Positions 38,637 to 48,067 of a stretch of DNA of 64,000 nucleotides are shown here, in pieces. The translations under genes were made by a program, and so were the position numbers. Source of the DNA: Actinosynnema sp. ALI-1.44. GTDB taxonomy: Bacteria; Actinomycetota; Actinomycetes; Mycobacteriales; Pseudonocardiaceae. The notes under the pieces were generated by a model, which had not been told where the DNA came from, made no database searches, and saw only the letters and a program-made list of their open reading frames with translations. Every line of letters starts with the position of its first letter. Within the stretch, counting starts at the first letter, position 1. The stretch spans positions 1 through 64,000 of the forward strand of contig NZ_MTQO01000045.1 of the NCBI RefSeq assembly GCF_001984155.1, given 5' to 3'.

Positions 38637-41600
38637 ATGAAGCACTTGAAACGGCCGTCGAGGCAGGACAAGGACACGAAACTGCTCGGCAAACTCGGTA
38701 TCCGGGGCAAGCTGAACCTGCTCCTCCTGTTGCCGCTGGCAGCGGTGCTGATGGTGGCGACACCGTTCGTCATCGTGCAGGCCAACAGCGCCGCGTCGGC
38801 GGGTCAGACCGCGGACGCCGCGCGGTACACCCGTGAGGTCGGCGGACTGGTCTGGGAGCTGCAGCGGGAGCGGCTGCTCACCGCGACCTACCTGGCCGTG
38901 CCGAGTGCCGACAGCGCGGCGCTGGAGAAGCAGCAGGGCAAGGTCAACGACACCATCGGGCAGGTCCGGTCCACGCTCGGCGACGAGGTGAGCGAGGAGC
39001 TCGCGACCGCGCTGACCCGCCTCGGCTCGCTCAACGAGTTGCGCCAAAGCGCCTTACGCCGCGGTACCTCGGCGGACAGTGTCGCCCGTACGTACCACGC
39101 CAACATCGACGCGATCATCAACTCGCTGCGCCTGGTCCCGCAGGTGACCAGTGACGCCGAAGGCACCCGGCAGCTGACCGCGTTGGAGGCGCTGCTGCGC
39201 GCCAACGAATACGGTGAGCTGCGCGGAATGGCGCTGATCGCGGCCGCGCTCAACCGCGCGACCGGCCAGGTTCTGCTGGACGACGCGACCCAGCAGGCCA
39301 AGATGTTCACCGAACGCTTCGTCCAACAGGCGGACGTCGAACACGCCAGTCTCGTCGTGCAGGTCGCCGAAGGCCCGCCGGCGATCGCCGTGGACAACCT
39401 CGCCACCCGGATGCCCCCGGAAGCCCCGCGCAACACCGGTGCCATCGCGACGTTCGCCAACGACGCGCTCAACACCGTCGGCGCCCAGTCGGCGCTGCGC
39501 CGCACCGTCCAGGACCGCGTCACCAGCCAGTTGACCGATGCCGCGACCTCGCGTGCCGACACCGCACAGGCCATCGCGTGGCTCGTCGGTGGCGGTGCCG
39601 CCGCCCTGTTCGCGCTGGTCGCGTTCCTCACCGTGTTCGTCAGCCGGTCGATCGCCTCGCCGCTCAAGCAGCTGACCGACGCCGCCGCGAACGTCGCCGA
39701 GCTCGCCGAGTCCGAACTGGTCCGAGTCAGCGACACCGAGACCGCCGAGGCGCAGACGCCGAGGCTGACCGAGATCAAGGTGTCGTCCAGCGACGAGATC
39801 GGGCAGCTGGCGGTCGCGTTCAACCGGGTCCAGTCGACCGCGGCCCGGCTGGTCGAGCGGCAGGCCGTGTCCCGGCACAACGTCAGTCTGATGTTCGCCA
39901 ACGTCGCGCAGCGCACCCAGAACCTGGTGGGCCGCCAGCTGGCGCTGGTGGACGAGCTGGAGCGCAACGAGCAGGATTCCCGTCTGCTGGAACGGCTCTA
40001 CCAGCTCGACCACCTCTCCACCCGGCTGCGCCGAAGCGCCGACAACCTGCTGGTGGTCGCGGGGACCCGGGTCGACACCGGGCTCGGCGGCCCGATGCTG
40101 ATGGCCAACGCGATGCGCTCGGCGCTGGCCGAGATCGAGGACTACCAGCGCGTCCGGCTCGGCGACATGAACGACGTCACCCTGGCGTCGCCGATCGGCG
40201 CCGACGTGGTGCTGGTGTTCGCCGAGCTGCTCGAGAACGCGACGTCGTTCTCCCCGCCGGACACGTTCGTCGAGGTCAACAGCACGTTCACGACCGAGGG
40301 CGCGTGCGTGATCAGCATCGTCGACCACGGCATCGGGATGAAGCCGATGCAGTTGGCCGAGGAGAACCGCCGCCTGGTCGACCGTGAACGCCTCGACGTC
40401 GCGCCGACGAGCGTGCTCGGCCTGTTCGTGGTCGGCCGCCTGGCCCGGCGGCACTCGCTGGCCGTCGACCTGATCCCGACCCACGGCGGCGGGATCACCG
40501 CGCGGGTGGCCATCCCACCGTCGCTGTACTCCCGTCCGGCCCCGGCCGCGCCGCCGCCCGAGGCTTCGGCCCGCGCTCCCCAGCAGGCCCTCAACGCCGC
40601 GCCCCACCAAGCTCACCAGCAGAGTCCCAACGGTGGTGTCACCCCGGCTCAGCAGGCCGCGGCCCAGCAGAGCGCCGCCCAGTTGGGTTCCGCCCAGCAG
40701 AGCGCCGCGCAGCAGATGGGGGCCGCCCAGCAGAGCGCCGCGCAGCAGATGGGGGCCGCGCAGCAGGGCATGGAGCAGGCCAGGCTCGAGATGCCGGACG
40801 TGCCGGAGATGCGGATCCCGCCTGCCGAGAACCTCGCGGGTTTCTCGTGGTTCCCCGACGAGTCGCCGTCCGGAGCCGGGTTCATGCCGCCGGTGCAGCA
40901 GCCGTCGCAACCGGCCACGGCGACCCCGCCGCCCGCACGGCTGCAGTCGTCGCCGGAACCACAGGTGCAGCAACAGCCTGAGGCCCCGGCGCGGCAGCAG
41001 ACACCCGCGCCGGTCGCCTCCGCCCAGCCGCAGGAGTCCCGGGGCGGCTTGAAGCGGCGGGTGGCCGGGGCGCAGATGCCCGGTGGCGCGTCGATCCCGT
41101 CGGCGGGGATCGCGGGTCCGACACTGACCACGACGCCGGTCGCCAGGCCGGAGCCGGTCGCGGCGCCGCGGCACGCCCAGCAGGACCCGGCGGCTGTCCG
41201 CGCGGATCTGGACGGTTTCCAGCAGGCGTTCGCCAAGGCGGCGGCCGTCCCGGCAGGCGCACCGGCGAAGCCGCTGGCGCCACCGCCCGCGCCCGCCGCG
41301 GCACGGACGCCCGCTCCCGTGTCGGCGCCCGCCGCACGGCATGCGGAACCGCCGCAACCAGCGCAGACGGCGGAGGCACGCGCTGGGCTGACCCGACGGG
41401 TGCCGGGAGCCAACCTCGCCCCCGGCCTGCGCACGATGAAGACGACGAGCGCACCGCCCTTACGGGTGCCCCAGAAGTTCAGGGCACGCGACCCCGAGGC
41501 CGAGAGGGCGTCGCTCGACGCGTTCTCCAGCGGTGTCGCCCGTGCCGTGGTTCGGGAGGAAGTCGTTGACACAGATCCGATGAAAGAGAGCACCACATGA
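38637..41600 (+). CDS. cvnA: Conservon sensor histidine kinase with NIT domain (CvnA-like)
   Basis: 987 residues from ATG 38637, with AGGAGGTGG upstream. TM1 is about residues 27-48. An extracytoplasmic NIT (nitrate/nitrite-sensing type) domain spans about 55-300, TM2 is about 313-337, and a HAMP-like segment follows. The kinase core has the family-typical VSRHNVSLMFANVAQRTQNLVGRQL and LDHLSTRLRRSADNLL (His459), an N-box ELLENATSFSP (530-540), and G-box DHGIGM (563-568). The tail from about 635 to 987 is Pro/Gln/Ala-rich. CvnA kinases act with the roadblock, DUF742 and GTPase proteins encoded next, as a membrane signalling complex. Confidence 0.92.
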   Translation: MKHLKRPSRQDKDTKLLGKLGIRGKLNLLLLLPLAAVLMVATPFVIVQANSAASAGQTADAARYTREVGGLVWELQRERLLTATYLAVPSADSAALEKQQGKVNDTIGQVRSTLGDEVSEELATALTRLGSLNELRQSALRRGTSADSVARTYHANIDAIINSLRLVPQVTSDAEGTRQLTALEALLRANEYGELRGMALIAAALNRATGQVLLDDATQQAKMFTERFVQQADVEHASLVVQVAEGPPAIAVDNLATRMPPEAPRNTGAIATFANDALNTVGAQSALRRTVQDRVTSQLTDAATSRADTAQAIAWLVGGGAAALFALVAFLTVFVSRSIASPLKQLTDAAANVAELAESELVRVSDTETAEAQTPRLTEIKVSSSDEIGQLAVAFNRVQSTAARLVERQAVSRHNVSLMFANVAQRTQNLVGRQLALVDELERNEQDSRLLERLYQLDHLSTRLRRSADNLLVVAGTRVDTGLGGPMLMANAMRSALAEIEDYQRVRLGDMNDVTLASPIGADVVLVFAELLENATSFSPPDTFVEVNSTFTTEGACVISIVDHGIGMKPMQLAEENRRLVDRERLDVAPTSVLGLFVVGRLARRHSLAVDLIPTHGGGITARVAIPPSLYSRPAPAAPPPEASARAPQQALNAAPHQAHQQSPNGGVTPAQQAAAQQSAAQLGSAQQSAAQQMGAAQQSAAQQMGAAQQGMEQARLEMPDVPEMRIPPAENLAGFSWFPDESPSGAGFMPPVQQPSQPATATPPPARLQSSPEPQVQQQPEAPARQQTPAPVASAQPQESRGGLKRRVAGAQMPGGASIPSAGIAGPTLTTTPVARPEPVAAPRHAQQDPAAVRADLDGFQQAFAKAAAVPAGAPAKPLAPPPAPAAARTPAPVSAPAARHAEPPQPAQTAEARAGLTRRVPGANLAPGLRTMKTTSAPPLRVPQKFRARDPEAERASLDAFSSGVARAVVREEVVDTDPMKESTT
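40692..40757 (+). repeat. 33-base in-frame tandem repeat in the kinase tail
   Basis: Two exact copies of a 33-base unit encode AQQSAAQQMGA twice, with degenerate partial copies on both sides (AAQQSAAQLGS before, AQQG after). It lies in the disordered Gln/Ala-rich tail of the sensor kinase and is prone to length change. Confidence 0.85.
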
Positions 41601-42028
41601 TCACGCCCCCCGGAGTCAGCACCGAGGCCCAGAACTTCAACTGGCTCGTGAGCCGCTTCGCACAGGGCACCGCCGGAGCGATCGCCGCGATCGCTGTTTC
41701 CGCCGACGGCCTACTGATCGCGATGTCCTCGGATCTGGCCAGGCAGAACGCGGACCGGCTCGCCGCGATCGCCTCCGCCATGCTCGGCCTCGCCAACGGT
41801 GTGTCCGACACGCACCCGCTCGGCCAGCCGGACAAGATCATCATCGAGCTGGAGCGCGGCTACCTGCTCGTCTGCACGATCAGCATCGGATGTTCGCTCG
41901 GCGTGCTCGCCACCAAGCAGGCAAGCCTTGGCACGATCGCCTACGAGATGGCAATGTTCGCCAATCGGGCCAGCGCTGTCCTGACGCCGCAGTTGATCGA
42001 GGAACTCAAGAACTCCGTCGGACAGTAG
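41597..42028 (+). CDS. cvnB: Roadblock/LC7 domain protein of the conservon (CvnB-like)
   Basis: 143 residues from ATG 41597, in an ATGA overlap with the kinase stop. The single roadblock fold is seen: NFNWLVSRFAQGTAGAIAAIAVSADGLLIAMS, LAAIASAMLGLANGV and CSLGVLATKQASLGTIAYEMAMF. Roadblock proteins bind small GTPases; in conservons the B protein is thought to link the kinase and the GTPase. Standard length for the family. Confidence 0.93.
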   Translation: MITPPGVSTEAQNFNWLVSRFAQGTAGAIAAIAVSADGLLIAMSSDLARQNADRLAAIASAMLGLANGVSDTHPLGQPDKIIIELERGYLLVCTISIGCSLGVLATKQASLGTIAYEMAMFANRASAVLTPQLIEELKNSVGQ

Positions 42029-42038
42029 GAGTTACAGC

Positions 42039-42401
42039 ATGAGTGGCAGAGCAGACGATCCAGATGTGTCGTTGTTGCGTCCCTACCTGATGACGTCGGG
42101 GCGCACCAAGCCCGTCGACCACACCATCGAGATCGAAGCACAGGTGATGACGAGCAACCTGGGCGCGACCTCGGTGCAGAACCTGACGTTCGAGCGGCGC
42201 GACATCATCTCGCTGTGCCGCCGGACGATGTCGGTCGCCGAAGTCGCCGCCATGCTCAAGCTGCACATCGGAGTGGCCCGCGTGCTCGTCGCCGACCTGG
42301 CCGCGCTGGGCTACGTCGTCATCCGCAGACCCGAAGCTGAAACCCCGCAAGACCTCCGCATGATCGAAAGGGTCATCCGTGGACTCGAATCGCTCCGCTG
42401 A
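42039..42401 (+). CDS. cvnC: DUF742 protein of the conservon (CvnC-like)
   Basis: 120 residues from ATG 42039, with TAGGAG before it. DUF742 features: VSLLRPYLMTSGRTKPVD at the N-terminus, FERRDIISLCRRTMSVAEVAAMLKLHIGVARVLVADLAALGYV (a winged-helix-like middle), and a C-terminal LRMIERVIRGLESL helix. DUF742 proteins are found almost only in conservons. Its gene overlaps the GTPase gene by 23 bases. Confidence 0.93.
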   Translation: MSGRADDPDVSLLRPYLMTSGRTKPVDHTIEIEAQVMTSNLGATSVQNLTFERRDIISLCRRTMSVAEVAAMLKLHIGVARVLVADLAALGYVVIRRPEAETPQDLRMIERVIRGLESLR

Positions 42402-42984
42402 CCCGGTGCTGGCGCCGAAGAAGCCACCGGCACCGGTCAAGATCGTCATCGCAGGCGGGTTCGGCGTTGGCAAGACCACAGCGGTTGCGTCCATCTCCGA
42501 GATCCCGCCGCTGCGCACCGAGGCGGTGATGACGTCGGCGGCTGCCGAGATCGACCGCACCGGGCACGTGCCGTCCAAGACCACGACCACGGTGGCGATG
42601 GACTTCGGCTGCATCACCATCGACGACGACGTGAAGCTGTACCTGTTCGGCACACCCGGCCAGGACAGGTTCGGCTTCATGTGGCACGACCTGGTGGTCG
42701 GCGCGCTCGGCGCGTTGGTCATCGTCGACACCCGCAGGCTCGACGACTGCTATCCGGCAGTGGACTACTTCGAGAAGGCCGGCGTGCCGTTCGTCGTCGC
42801 GGTGAACAAGTTCGACGGGATGCTCAACCACGACCTCAACGACGTCCGGTGGGCGCTGGCGGTGTCCGACGAGGTCCCGCTGGTGACCTTCGACGCCCGC
42901 GAGAAGCTCTCGGTCCGCGACGCGCTGCTGGCCGTGCTGCGCAAGGCGTTCTCCAGGGCGCAGACCCGCACCGCCGCTCCTTGA
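42379..42984 (+). CDS. cvnD: Small GTPase of the conservon (CvnD-like)
   Basis: 201 residues from GTG 42379. G1 GGFGVGKTT (26-34), G3-like FGTPGQDRF, G4 NKFDG. The MDFGCITIDDDVKLYLFGTPGQDR run is characteristic of the ATP/GTP-binding protein family of conservons. GTP hydrolysis likely switches the signalling complex. The next gene, an AfsR-like activator, starts 73 bases on in the same direction. Confidence 0.93.
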   Translation: MDSNRSADPVLAPKKPPAPVKIVIAGGFGVGKTTAVASISEIPPLRTEAVMTSAAAEIDRTGHVPSKTTTTVAMDFGCITIDDDVKLYLFGTPGQDRFGFMWHDLVVGALGALVIVDTRRLDDCYPAVDYFEKAGVPFVVAVNKFDGMLNHDLNDVRWALAVSDEVPLVTFDAREKLSVRDALLAVLRKAFSRAQTRTAAP

Positions 42985-43057
42985 TCCACACCGGCGGGTT
43001 TGTTTGATGGCATGATTGCGCCGGGAACAGACCTCTGGGGAGCAGGGAGAGGCGCTG

Positions 43058-45895
43058 GTGAGCCCAGGCGTCAGGTTCGCACTGCTGGGGCCGTTGCGGG
43101 CATGGCGTGACGGGGCCGAGATCGAACTGGGTCCGCCCCAGCAACGCCTGGTGCTGTCGCTGCTGCTCGTGCACGCGGGCAAACCGGTCGGCCTGGACAC
43201 CCTCGTCGACCTGCTCTGGGCGCACGACCCGCCGTCCAGCGCGGTCAACGTGGTGCACCGGTACGTCGGCACGCTGCGCAGGCTGTTCGAACCGGACCTG
43301 CCGACCCGGGCGACCGGGTCCTGGCTGATCAGGGACGCGGGCGCGTACCGCCTCGCGGTCACCGCCGAATCGTGCGACCTGGTTGAGTACCGCGACCACA
43401 CCGCGCGGGCACGGCAGCTGGCCGATTCGGGCGACTCCGACAGCGCGGTGGACGCGTACATCGCGGCGATGCGCCTGTGGCAGGGCCGGGTGGCGCACGG
43501 CATCGTGGCGCCCAGCCGTGCGCAGTCGATCTTCCTCGACGTGGACCACGACGGCTGCCGCACGGTCTGCGAGGCCGCCGACCTGGCGTTGCGCACCGGG
43601 CGGGGTGGCGAGATCGTGCCGTTCCTGCGCCAGGCCGTCTCGCTGGACGAGTACAACGAGGCGATGCAGGCCCGGCTGATGCGGGCGCTGACCGCGACCG
43701 GCAACCAGGCCGCCGCGCTCAAGACGTTCGAGACCGTGCGGGCCAAGCTGGCCGACGAGCTCGGCGTCACGCCCGGCCCCGAGCTGAGCGAGGCGTTCCA
43801 CGATGTGCTGACGCCGCAAGTATCTTCGCCTTCTCCGCAACCATCCGCGCGGCCCGCCGACGAGACACCGTCGATCGCGCCGATCGTCCAACCGGCACAG
43901 CTGCCGCCGGACCTGCCGTCGTTCGCGGGCCGGGCCGGTGAGCTCAAGCAGCTGGACTCGTTGCTGCCGGACCTGCCGCGCAACCTCGTCACCGTGGCGA
44001 TCGACGGGATGCCGGGCGCGGGGAAGACGACACTGGCGGTGCACTGGGCGCACTCGGTGGCGAGCCGGTTCCCGGACGGCCAGCTGTACGTCAACATGCG
44101 CGGTTTCCACCCCGATCACGTGCAGCTGACCGCGACCGAGGCGCTGCGCGGGTTCCTCGAGGCGCTGGGGATCAGCGCGAACCGGATCCCAGCCGGTGTG
44201 GACGCCCAGTCGGCGCTGTACCGCAGTGTGCTGTCGACCCGGCGGGTGCTCGTGCTGATCGACAACGCCCGTGAAGCCGCCGACATCCGGCCGTTGCTGC
44301 CCGGCGCGGCGGGGTGCCTGGTGATCGTGACCAGCCGCAACCGGTTGACCGGCCTGGTGGCCGGTGCGGGCGCCCAGGCGATGACGCTGAGCGCGTTGCC
44401 CGCCGAGGAGGCCAGGGAGACGCTGGTCCGCAGGCTCGGCCGGGAGAAGGTGGAAACCGAGGCCGGCGCGGTCGAGGAGATCATCGCACTGTGCGGCGGG
44501 CTTCCGCTGGCGCTGGCGATCGTGGCGGCGCGGGCCGCGGCGTACCCGAACTTCCCGTTGAGCGCCGTCATCGCCAAGCTCAAGCAGACGAAGGGGACAC
44601 TGCGGGGGTTCCGGGACGACGAGCTGGACGTGCACACGGTTTTCTCGTGGTCCTACCGGATCCTCAGCCCGGCGGCGGCCCGGCTGTTCCGGCTGGTGTC
44701 GTTGCACATCGGCGCGGAAACGTCGCTGGAGGCAGCCGCCAGCCTCGCCGGGCTGCCGCCTGCGCGGACCCAGGCGCTGCTGGACGACCTGGCCAGGATC
44801 CGGTTGCTCACCGAGTCCGAGCCGGGCCGGTTCGTCGCGCACGACCTGATCCGCGCGTACGCCACCGAGCAGCGCCACGAGCTCGATCCGCCGCAGCAGC
44901 AACACGAAGCACTCGGCCGGTTGCTTGACTTCTACCTGCACACGTCCTACCAGGCCTACCTGAGGATGCCGCCGCACCAGGTCTTCCCGGCGCCGCCACC
45001 GCCGCGCGCCGGGGTGGCGGCGGTGGACATCCCGGACCTCGGTGCGGCACTGCGCTGGTTCGACACCGAGCGGCACGCGATCGAACTGCTGGTGAAAACC
45101 GCCGCGGAGCACGGTTTCCTGTCGTACACCTGGTATCTGGCGATCACGATCCAGCAGTACTACCAGCGCCGCGGACTGGCGCACGAATGGGAAAGCACGA
45201 CAGAAGTCGCTCTCGAGGCGGCGGTCGAGGCCGGAGACAAACCGGCCCAGGCCCGGATGCACCGCAGCCTCGCGGGCGCCTACTTCGTGTTGAAGAAGTC
45301 GGCGCAGTCCCTGGCACATCTCGCGCGCACCGAGGCCTTGCTCCACGAACTGAACAGGACAACCGACTTCGCCTACGTGTACAGCAACTACGCCACCGTG
45401 CTGTCGGATCTCGGCCGGACCGAGGAAGCCCTTGCGTACCACCGAAGGGCGCTGGTGCTGTACGAGGAAGCCGGTGACCGCAAAGGACAAGCGATCTCGC
45501 TGCACGCGATGGCCACCGACGCGGCCGCGATCGACGCGACCGTGGACGCGATCGGGCTGGTCGACCGGGCGATGGACATCTACCGGGAGCTCGGCGACCG
45601 GCACGGCGAGGCCAACGGCTGGGAGGCGACCGGCCGGATCCACATCGGACGCGGCGACCACCGCACGGCCGTGACCTGCCTGCGGCGCGCGGTGGAGATC
45701 TACCGCGAGGTGCACGCGCTCGCCGAGGCGGCCAACGTGCTGATCCTGTTGGGCGACACCGTGAACGCGACGAGCGAGGCGACCGAGGACGCGCTGTCGG
45801 CGTGGCGGACCGCGCTGGCGATCCTCGAGGACCTCAGGCTGCCCGACCGCGATCGGGTGCGGGCCAGGCTGACCACCTACGCGGACTCGACGTAG
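43058..45895 (+). CDS. AfsR/DnrI/RedD-type SARP regulator with NB-ARC and TPR domains
   Basis: 945 residues from GTG 43058, with AGGGAGAGG just upstream; the TTG at 43016 is less likely. Order: OmpR-like winged helix (about 1-100), BTAD (100-250), NB-ARC ATPase with Walker A GMPGAGKTT (317-325) and VLVLIDNARE (Walker B), then the GLPLALAIVA motif, a winged helix, and TPRs to the end (from about 700). Such proteins activate secondary-metabolite or developmental genes once the NTPase and TPR parts sense a signal. It directly follows the conservon, so it may be its output. Confidence 0.9.
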   Translation: MSPGVRFALLGPLRAWRDGAEIELGPPQQRLVLSLLLVHAGKPVGLDTLVDLLWAHDPPSSAVNVVHRYVGTLRRLFEPDLPTRATGSWLIRDAGAYRLAVTAESCDLVEYRDHTARARQLADSGDSDSAVDAYIAAMRLWQGRVAHGIVAPSRAQSIFLDVDHDGCRTVCEAADLALRTGRGGEIVPFLRQAVSLDEYNEAMQARLMRALTATGNQAAALKTFETVRAKLADELGVTPGPELSEAFHDVLTPQVSSPSPQPSARPADETPSIAPIVQPAQLPPDLPSFAGRAGELKQLDSLLPDLPRNLVTVAIDGMPGAGKTTLAVHWAHSVASRFPDGQLYVNMRGFHPDHVQLTATEALRGFLEALGISANRIPAGVDAQSALYRSVLSTRRVLVLIDNAREAADIRPLLPGAAGCLVIVTSRNRLTGLVAGAGAQAMTLSALPAEEARETLVRRLGREKVETEAGAVEEIIALCGGLPLALAIVAARAAAYPNFPLSAVIAKLKQTKGTLRGFRDDELDVHTVFSWSYRILSPAAARLFRLVSLHIGAETSLEAAASLAGLPPARTQALLDDLARIRLLTESEPGRFVAHDLIRAYATEQRHELDPPQQQHEALGRLLDFYLHTSYQAYLRMPPHQVFPAPPPPRAGVAAVDIPDLGAALRWFDTERHAIELLVKTAAEHGFLSYTWYLAITIQQYYQRRGLAHEWESTTEVALEAAVEAGDKPAQARMHRSLAGAYFVLKKSAQSLAHLARTEALLHELNRTTDFAYVYSNYATVLSDLGRTEEALAYHRRALVLYEEAGDRKGQAISLHAMATDAAAIDATVDAIGLVDRAMDIYRELGDRHGEANGWEATGRIHIGRGDHRTAVTCLRRAVEIYREVHALAEAANVLILLGDTVNATSEATEDALSAWRTALAILEDLRLPDRDRVRARLTTYADST

Positions 45896-46611
45896 ACGTC
45901 CTCCCCGGCGAGCACCTGTGCCTGGATGCGCCGCACCGCCGGGCCGGGCTGCTTGATCTCCCGGAACAGCGCGAGCGCCTCCGCCCTGCGGCCGTCGAGG
46001 GCGAGCGCCGTCATCAGCAGTTCGCGGAACGCCTCAACGCCAGGGTACGAGCCGGCGAGGTGTTCCAGCTCCGCGATGAGCTCCCAGCCGGTGCCGATCC
46101 GCAGCTTCACGCGGTACAGCTCCTCGATGACCCGCAGGCGCCGCTGGGCCAACTGCCGTCGCTCGGCGTCCGCCAGCGGACCGGGGGCCTTCTGCAGCGC
46201 GTCGCCACGCCACAGCGCGAGGGCCGCGGTGAGCGCCTGCTCGGCTTCCCGGGGATCCCTGGCCGCCTTGCCGCGCCAGTAGAGCCGTTCGAACCGGGCG
46301 ACGTCGACCTGGTCCTCGCCGACCCGCAGCAGGTAGCCGCTGCCCCGGGTCTCCGGCACGGTCTCCAGCGCGATGTCCGGCTCCGTCCTGAGCACCCGCC
46401 GCAGCCCGGAGATGTAGCTGTGCAGGTTGCTCGCCGCGCTGGCGGGCCCGGGCTCGCCCCACACCGCGCGGATGATCGCGTCCCGTGACACCACCTGCCC
46501 GGCGTTCAGCGCCAGCACGGCGAGCACGGCACGCTGCCGTGCCGGGCCAAGCGGCAGCTCCTTGCCGTCCCGCAGCACCCTGACCGGCCCGAGAAGCTCG
46601 ATAGCTGTCAT
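45877..46611 (-). CDS. Short SARP regulator (winged helix plus BTAD)
   Basis: 244 residues from ATG 46611. Winged-helix part MTAIELLGPVRVLRDGKELPLGPARQRAVLAVLALNAGQVV, NLHSYISGLRRVL, then BTAD (VARFERLYWRGKAARD to the end). This is the classic size of a pathway-specific SARP activator. It is tail-to-tail with the AfsR-like gene (19-base overlap) and head-to-head with a P450 gene across 226 bases. The P450 is the natural first target; this is inference. Confidence 0.9.
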   Translation of the reverse strand: MTAIELLGPVRVLRDGKELPLGPARQRAVLAVLALNAGQVVSRDAIIRAVWGEPGPASAASNLHSYISGLRRVLRTEPDIALETVPETRGSGYLLRVGEDQVDVARFERLYWRGKAARDPREAEQALTAALALWRGDALQKAPGPLADAERRQLAQRRLRVIEELYRVKLRIGTGWELIAELEHLAGSYPGVEAFRELLMTALALDGRRAEALALFREIKQPGPAVRRIQAQVLAGEDVYVESA

Positions 46612-46837
46612 GGCGGGAGACTGTATGCACTCGCAGTGGACAAAGAGTGCACGCTTACTTACTACCTAAAACTAAGATAAAGACGAAGACCAGTCCCGGA
46701 AGAAGACGCTTGACGGGACCGCTGGGTTCACCCGTCCGGGTAAGCCATGCGGCCATTGGTTCATGAATTTCGTTCACCTGTGACGCCACGCCGTCCGGCG
46801 CTGATGTACTCGCAGAACCGGACACCGGGAGTGTGCG

Positions 46838-48022
46838 ATGCGCGAGACTGCCGTGATCAAGGCCGAGGACAGCAGGTTCCGGGCGTGCTCGGCCGATCCG
46901 TCGTCGTTCGGGCGCGACCTGGCCGCGCTCGGCCGCGACCACCGAACGGTCTTCGACGAACACATGGGCGCGCTGCTTGTGTTGCGGCACAGGGACGTTT
47001 CCGCGGCCTTACGTGACCACAGCACCTTCAGCACGAGTTTCTACGGTGTCGGGCCGATGGCGCAGATGATGATCGCCCACGGCGGCGAGGAGCACACGCG
47101 GCAACGACGCATCCACAACCGCTTCTTCAGCCCTGCGGCCAGTGCCCGGTACGCCGCGAGAGTCGTGCCGGTCGCCGAGCGGGTGTTCGGGAAGCTCGAT
47201 GGGCGCGACCGCGCCGAACTCGTCGACGACGTGTTCGCCCGCTACCCGATGGAGGTGTTCCTCGAACTGCTCGGGATTCCCGGCAGCCTGAACGACCAGG
47301 GGCTCGACTGGGTCCGCGCGATCGTCAAGTGGGCGGGCTCCCCGATGAACGAGGAGCTGGTCGCGCCGGGGCACCGGGCGTTCGACGAACTGCGCGCCTA
47401 CGCCGCCGAACTGGTCGCCGCCGAACGCCGCGACCCCGGGCACAGCCTGCTCGGTGAGATCGTCCGCGCGCACCTGGAGGAAGGCGGGTTCTCGGTCGAA
47501 GCCTGCACGGTCGCCGTGGTCAGCCTGCTGCTCGGCGGTCTGGAGACCACCATCCAGATGCTGTCCGCGACGATCAGCTCGCTGCTGCTCAACCCGGACG
47601 CGCTGCGCGAGGCCATGGCCAACCCGGCGTCCCGCGACGCCGCCGTCGACGAGGCGTTCCGCTGGGCCAACCCGTCCGCAGGCCTGTACCGGCTCGTGAT
47701 GTCGGACGCGGAGGTCGGCGGAACGCCAGTCGCCGCCGGGCAGATGGTGTACGTCGCGATCGCCGCCGCGCACTTCGACGAGGACGCCTACCCGCGTCCC
47801 GAGGTGTTCGACCTCGGCAGGCGGGGCGGGCACCTCGGCTTCGGGCTGGGCCCGCACTACTGCGTCGGCGCACCGCTCGCGCGCATCGAGGTCCGTGCCG
47901 CGCTGGACGCGCTGCTCGACCGGTTCCCGCGGATCCGGCTCGCCGGCCCGCTGGAGTTCCGTTACGGCGCACGCGGATTCGTCCAGCACGGCACGGAGGA
48001 AGTGCCCGTCCTGCTCAGCTGA
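46838..48022 (+). CDS. Cytochrome P450
   Basis: 394 residues from ATG 46838. Haem-binding loop FGLGPHYCVGAPLAR (F-x-x-G-x-H-x-C-x-G), I-helix LLLGGLETTIQ (the usual A-G-x-[DE]-T reads G-G-L-E-T), and the K-helix ExxR as EAFR. It is a soluble bacterial class I enzyme needing ferredoxin and reductase, neither of which is nearby. P450 genes often accompany conservons (CvnE), but here two regulators intervene. The substrate is unknown. Confidence 0.92.
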   Translation: MRETAVIKAEDSRFRACSADPSSFGRDLAALGRDHRTVFDEHMGALLVLRHRDVSAALRDHSTFSTSFYGVGPMAQMMIAHGGEEHTRQRRIHNRFFSPAASARYAARVVPVAERVFGKLDGRDRAELVDDVFARYPMEVFLELLGIPGSLNDQGLDWVRAIVKWAGSPMNEELVAPGHRAFDELRAYAAELVAAERRDPGHSLLGEIVRAHLEEGGFSVEACTVAVVSLLLGGLETTIQMLSATISSLLLNPDALREAMANPASRDAAVDEAFRWANPSAGLYRLVMSDAEVGGTPVAAGQMVYVAIAAAHFDEDAYPRPEVFDLGRRGGHLGFGLGPHYCVGAPLARIEVRAALDALLDRFPRIRLAGPLEFRYGARGFVQHGTEEVPVLLS

Positions 48023-48067
48023 CCGTCTGCGGCTCGCGCAGTTCGTCCACCGCGGACACTCTCTTCC

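Noticed and set aside
39054-41357. A 767-residue minus-strand frame over the conservon kinase
   Set aside because: Antisense shadow of a domain-rich gene in GC-rich DNA; no motif and Arg/Gly-rich throughout.
42836-45715. A 959-residue open frame on the minus strand over the AfsR-like gene
   Set aside because: It is the antisense of a clearly coding gene; its composition is the usual His/Arg/Gln-rich shadow and it has no domain.
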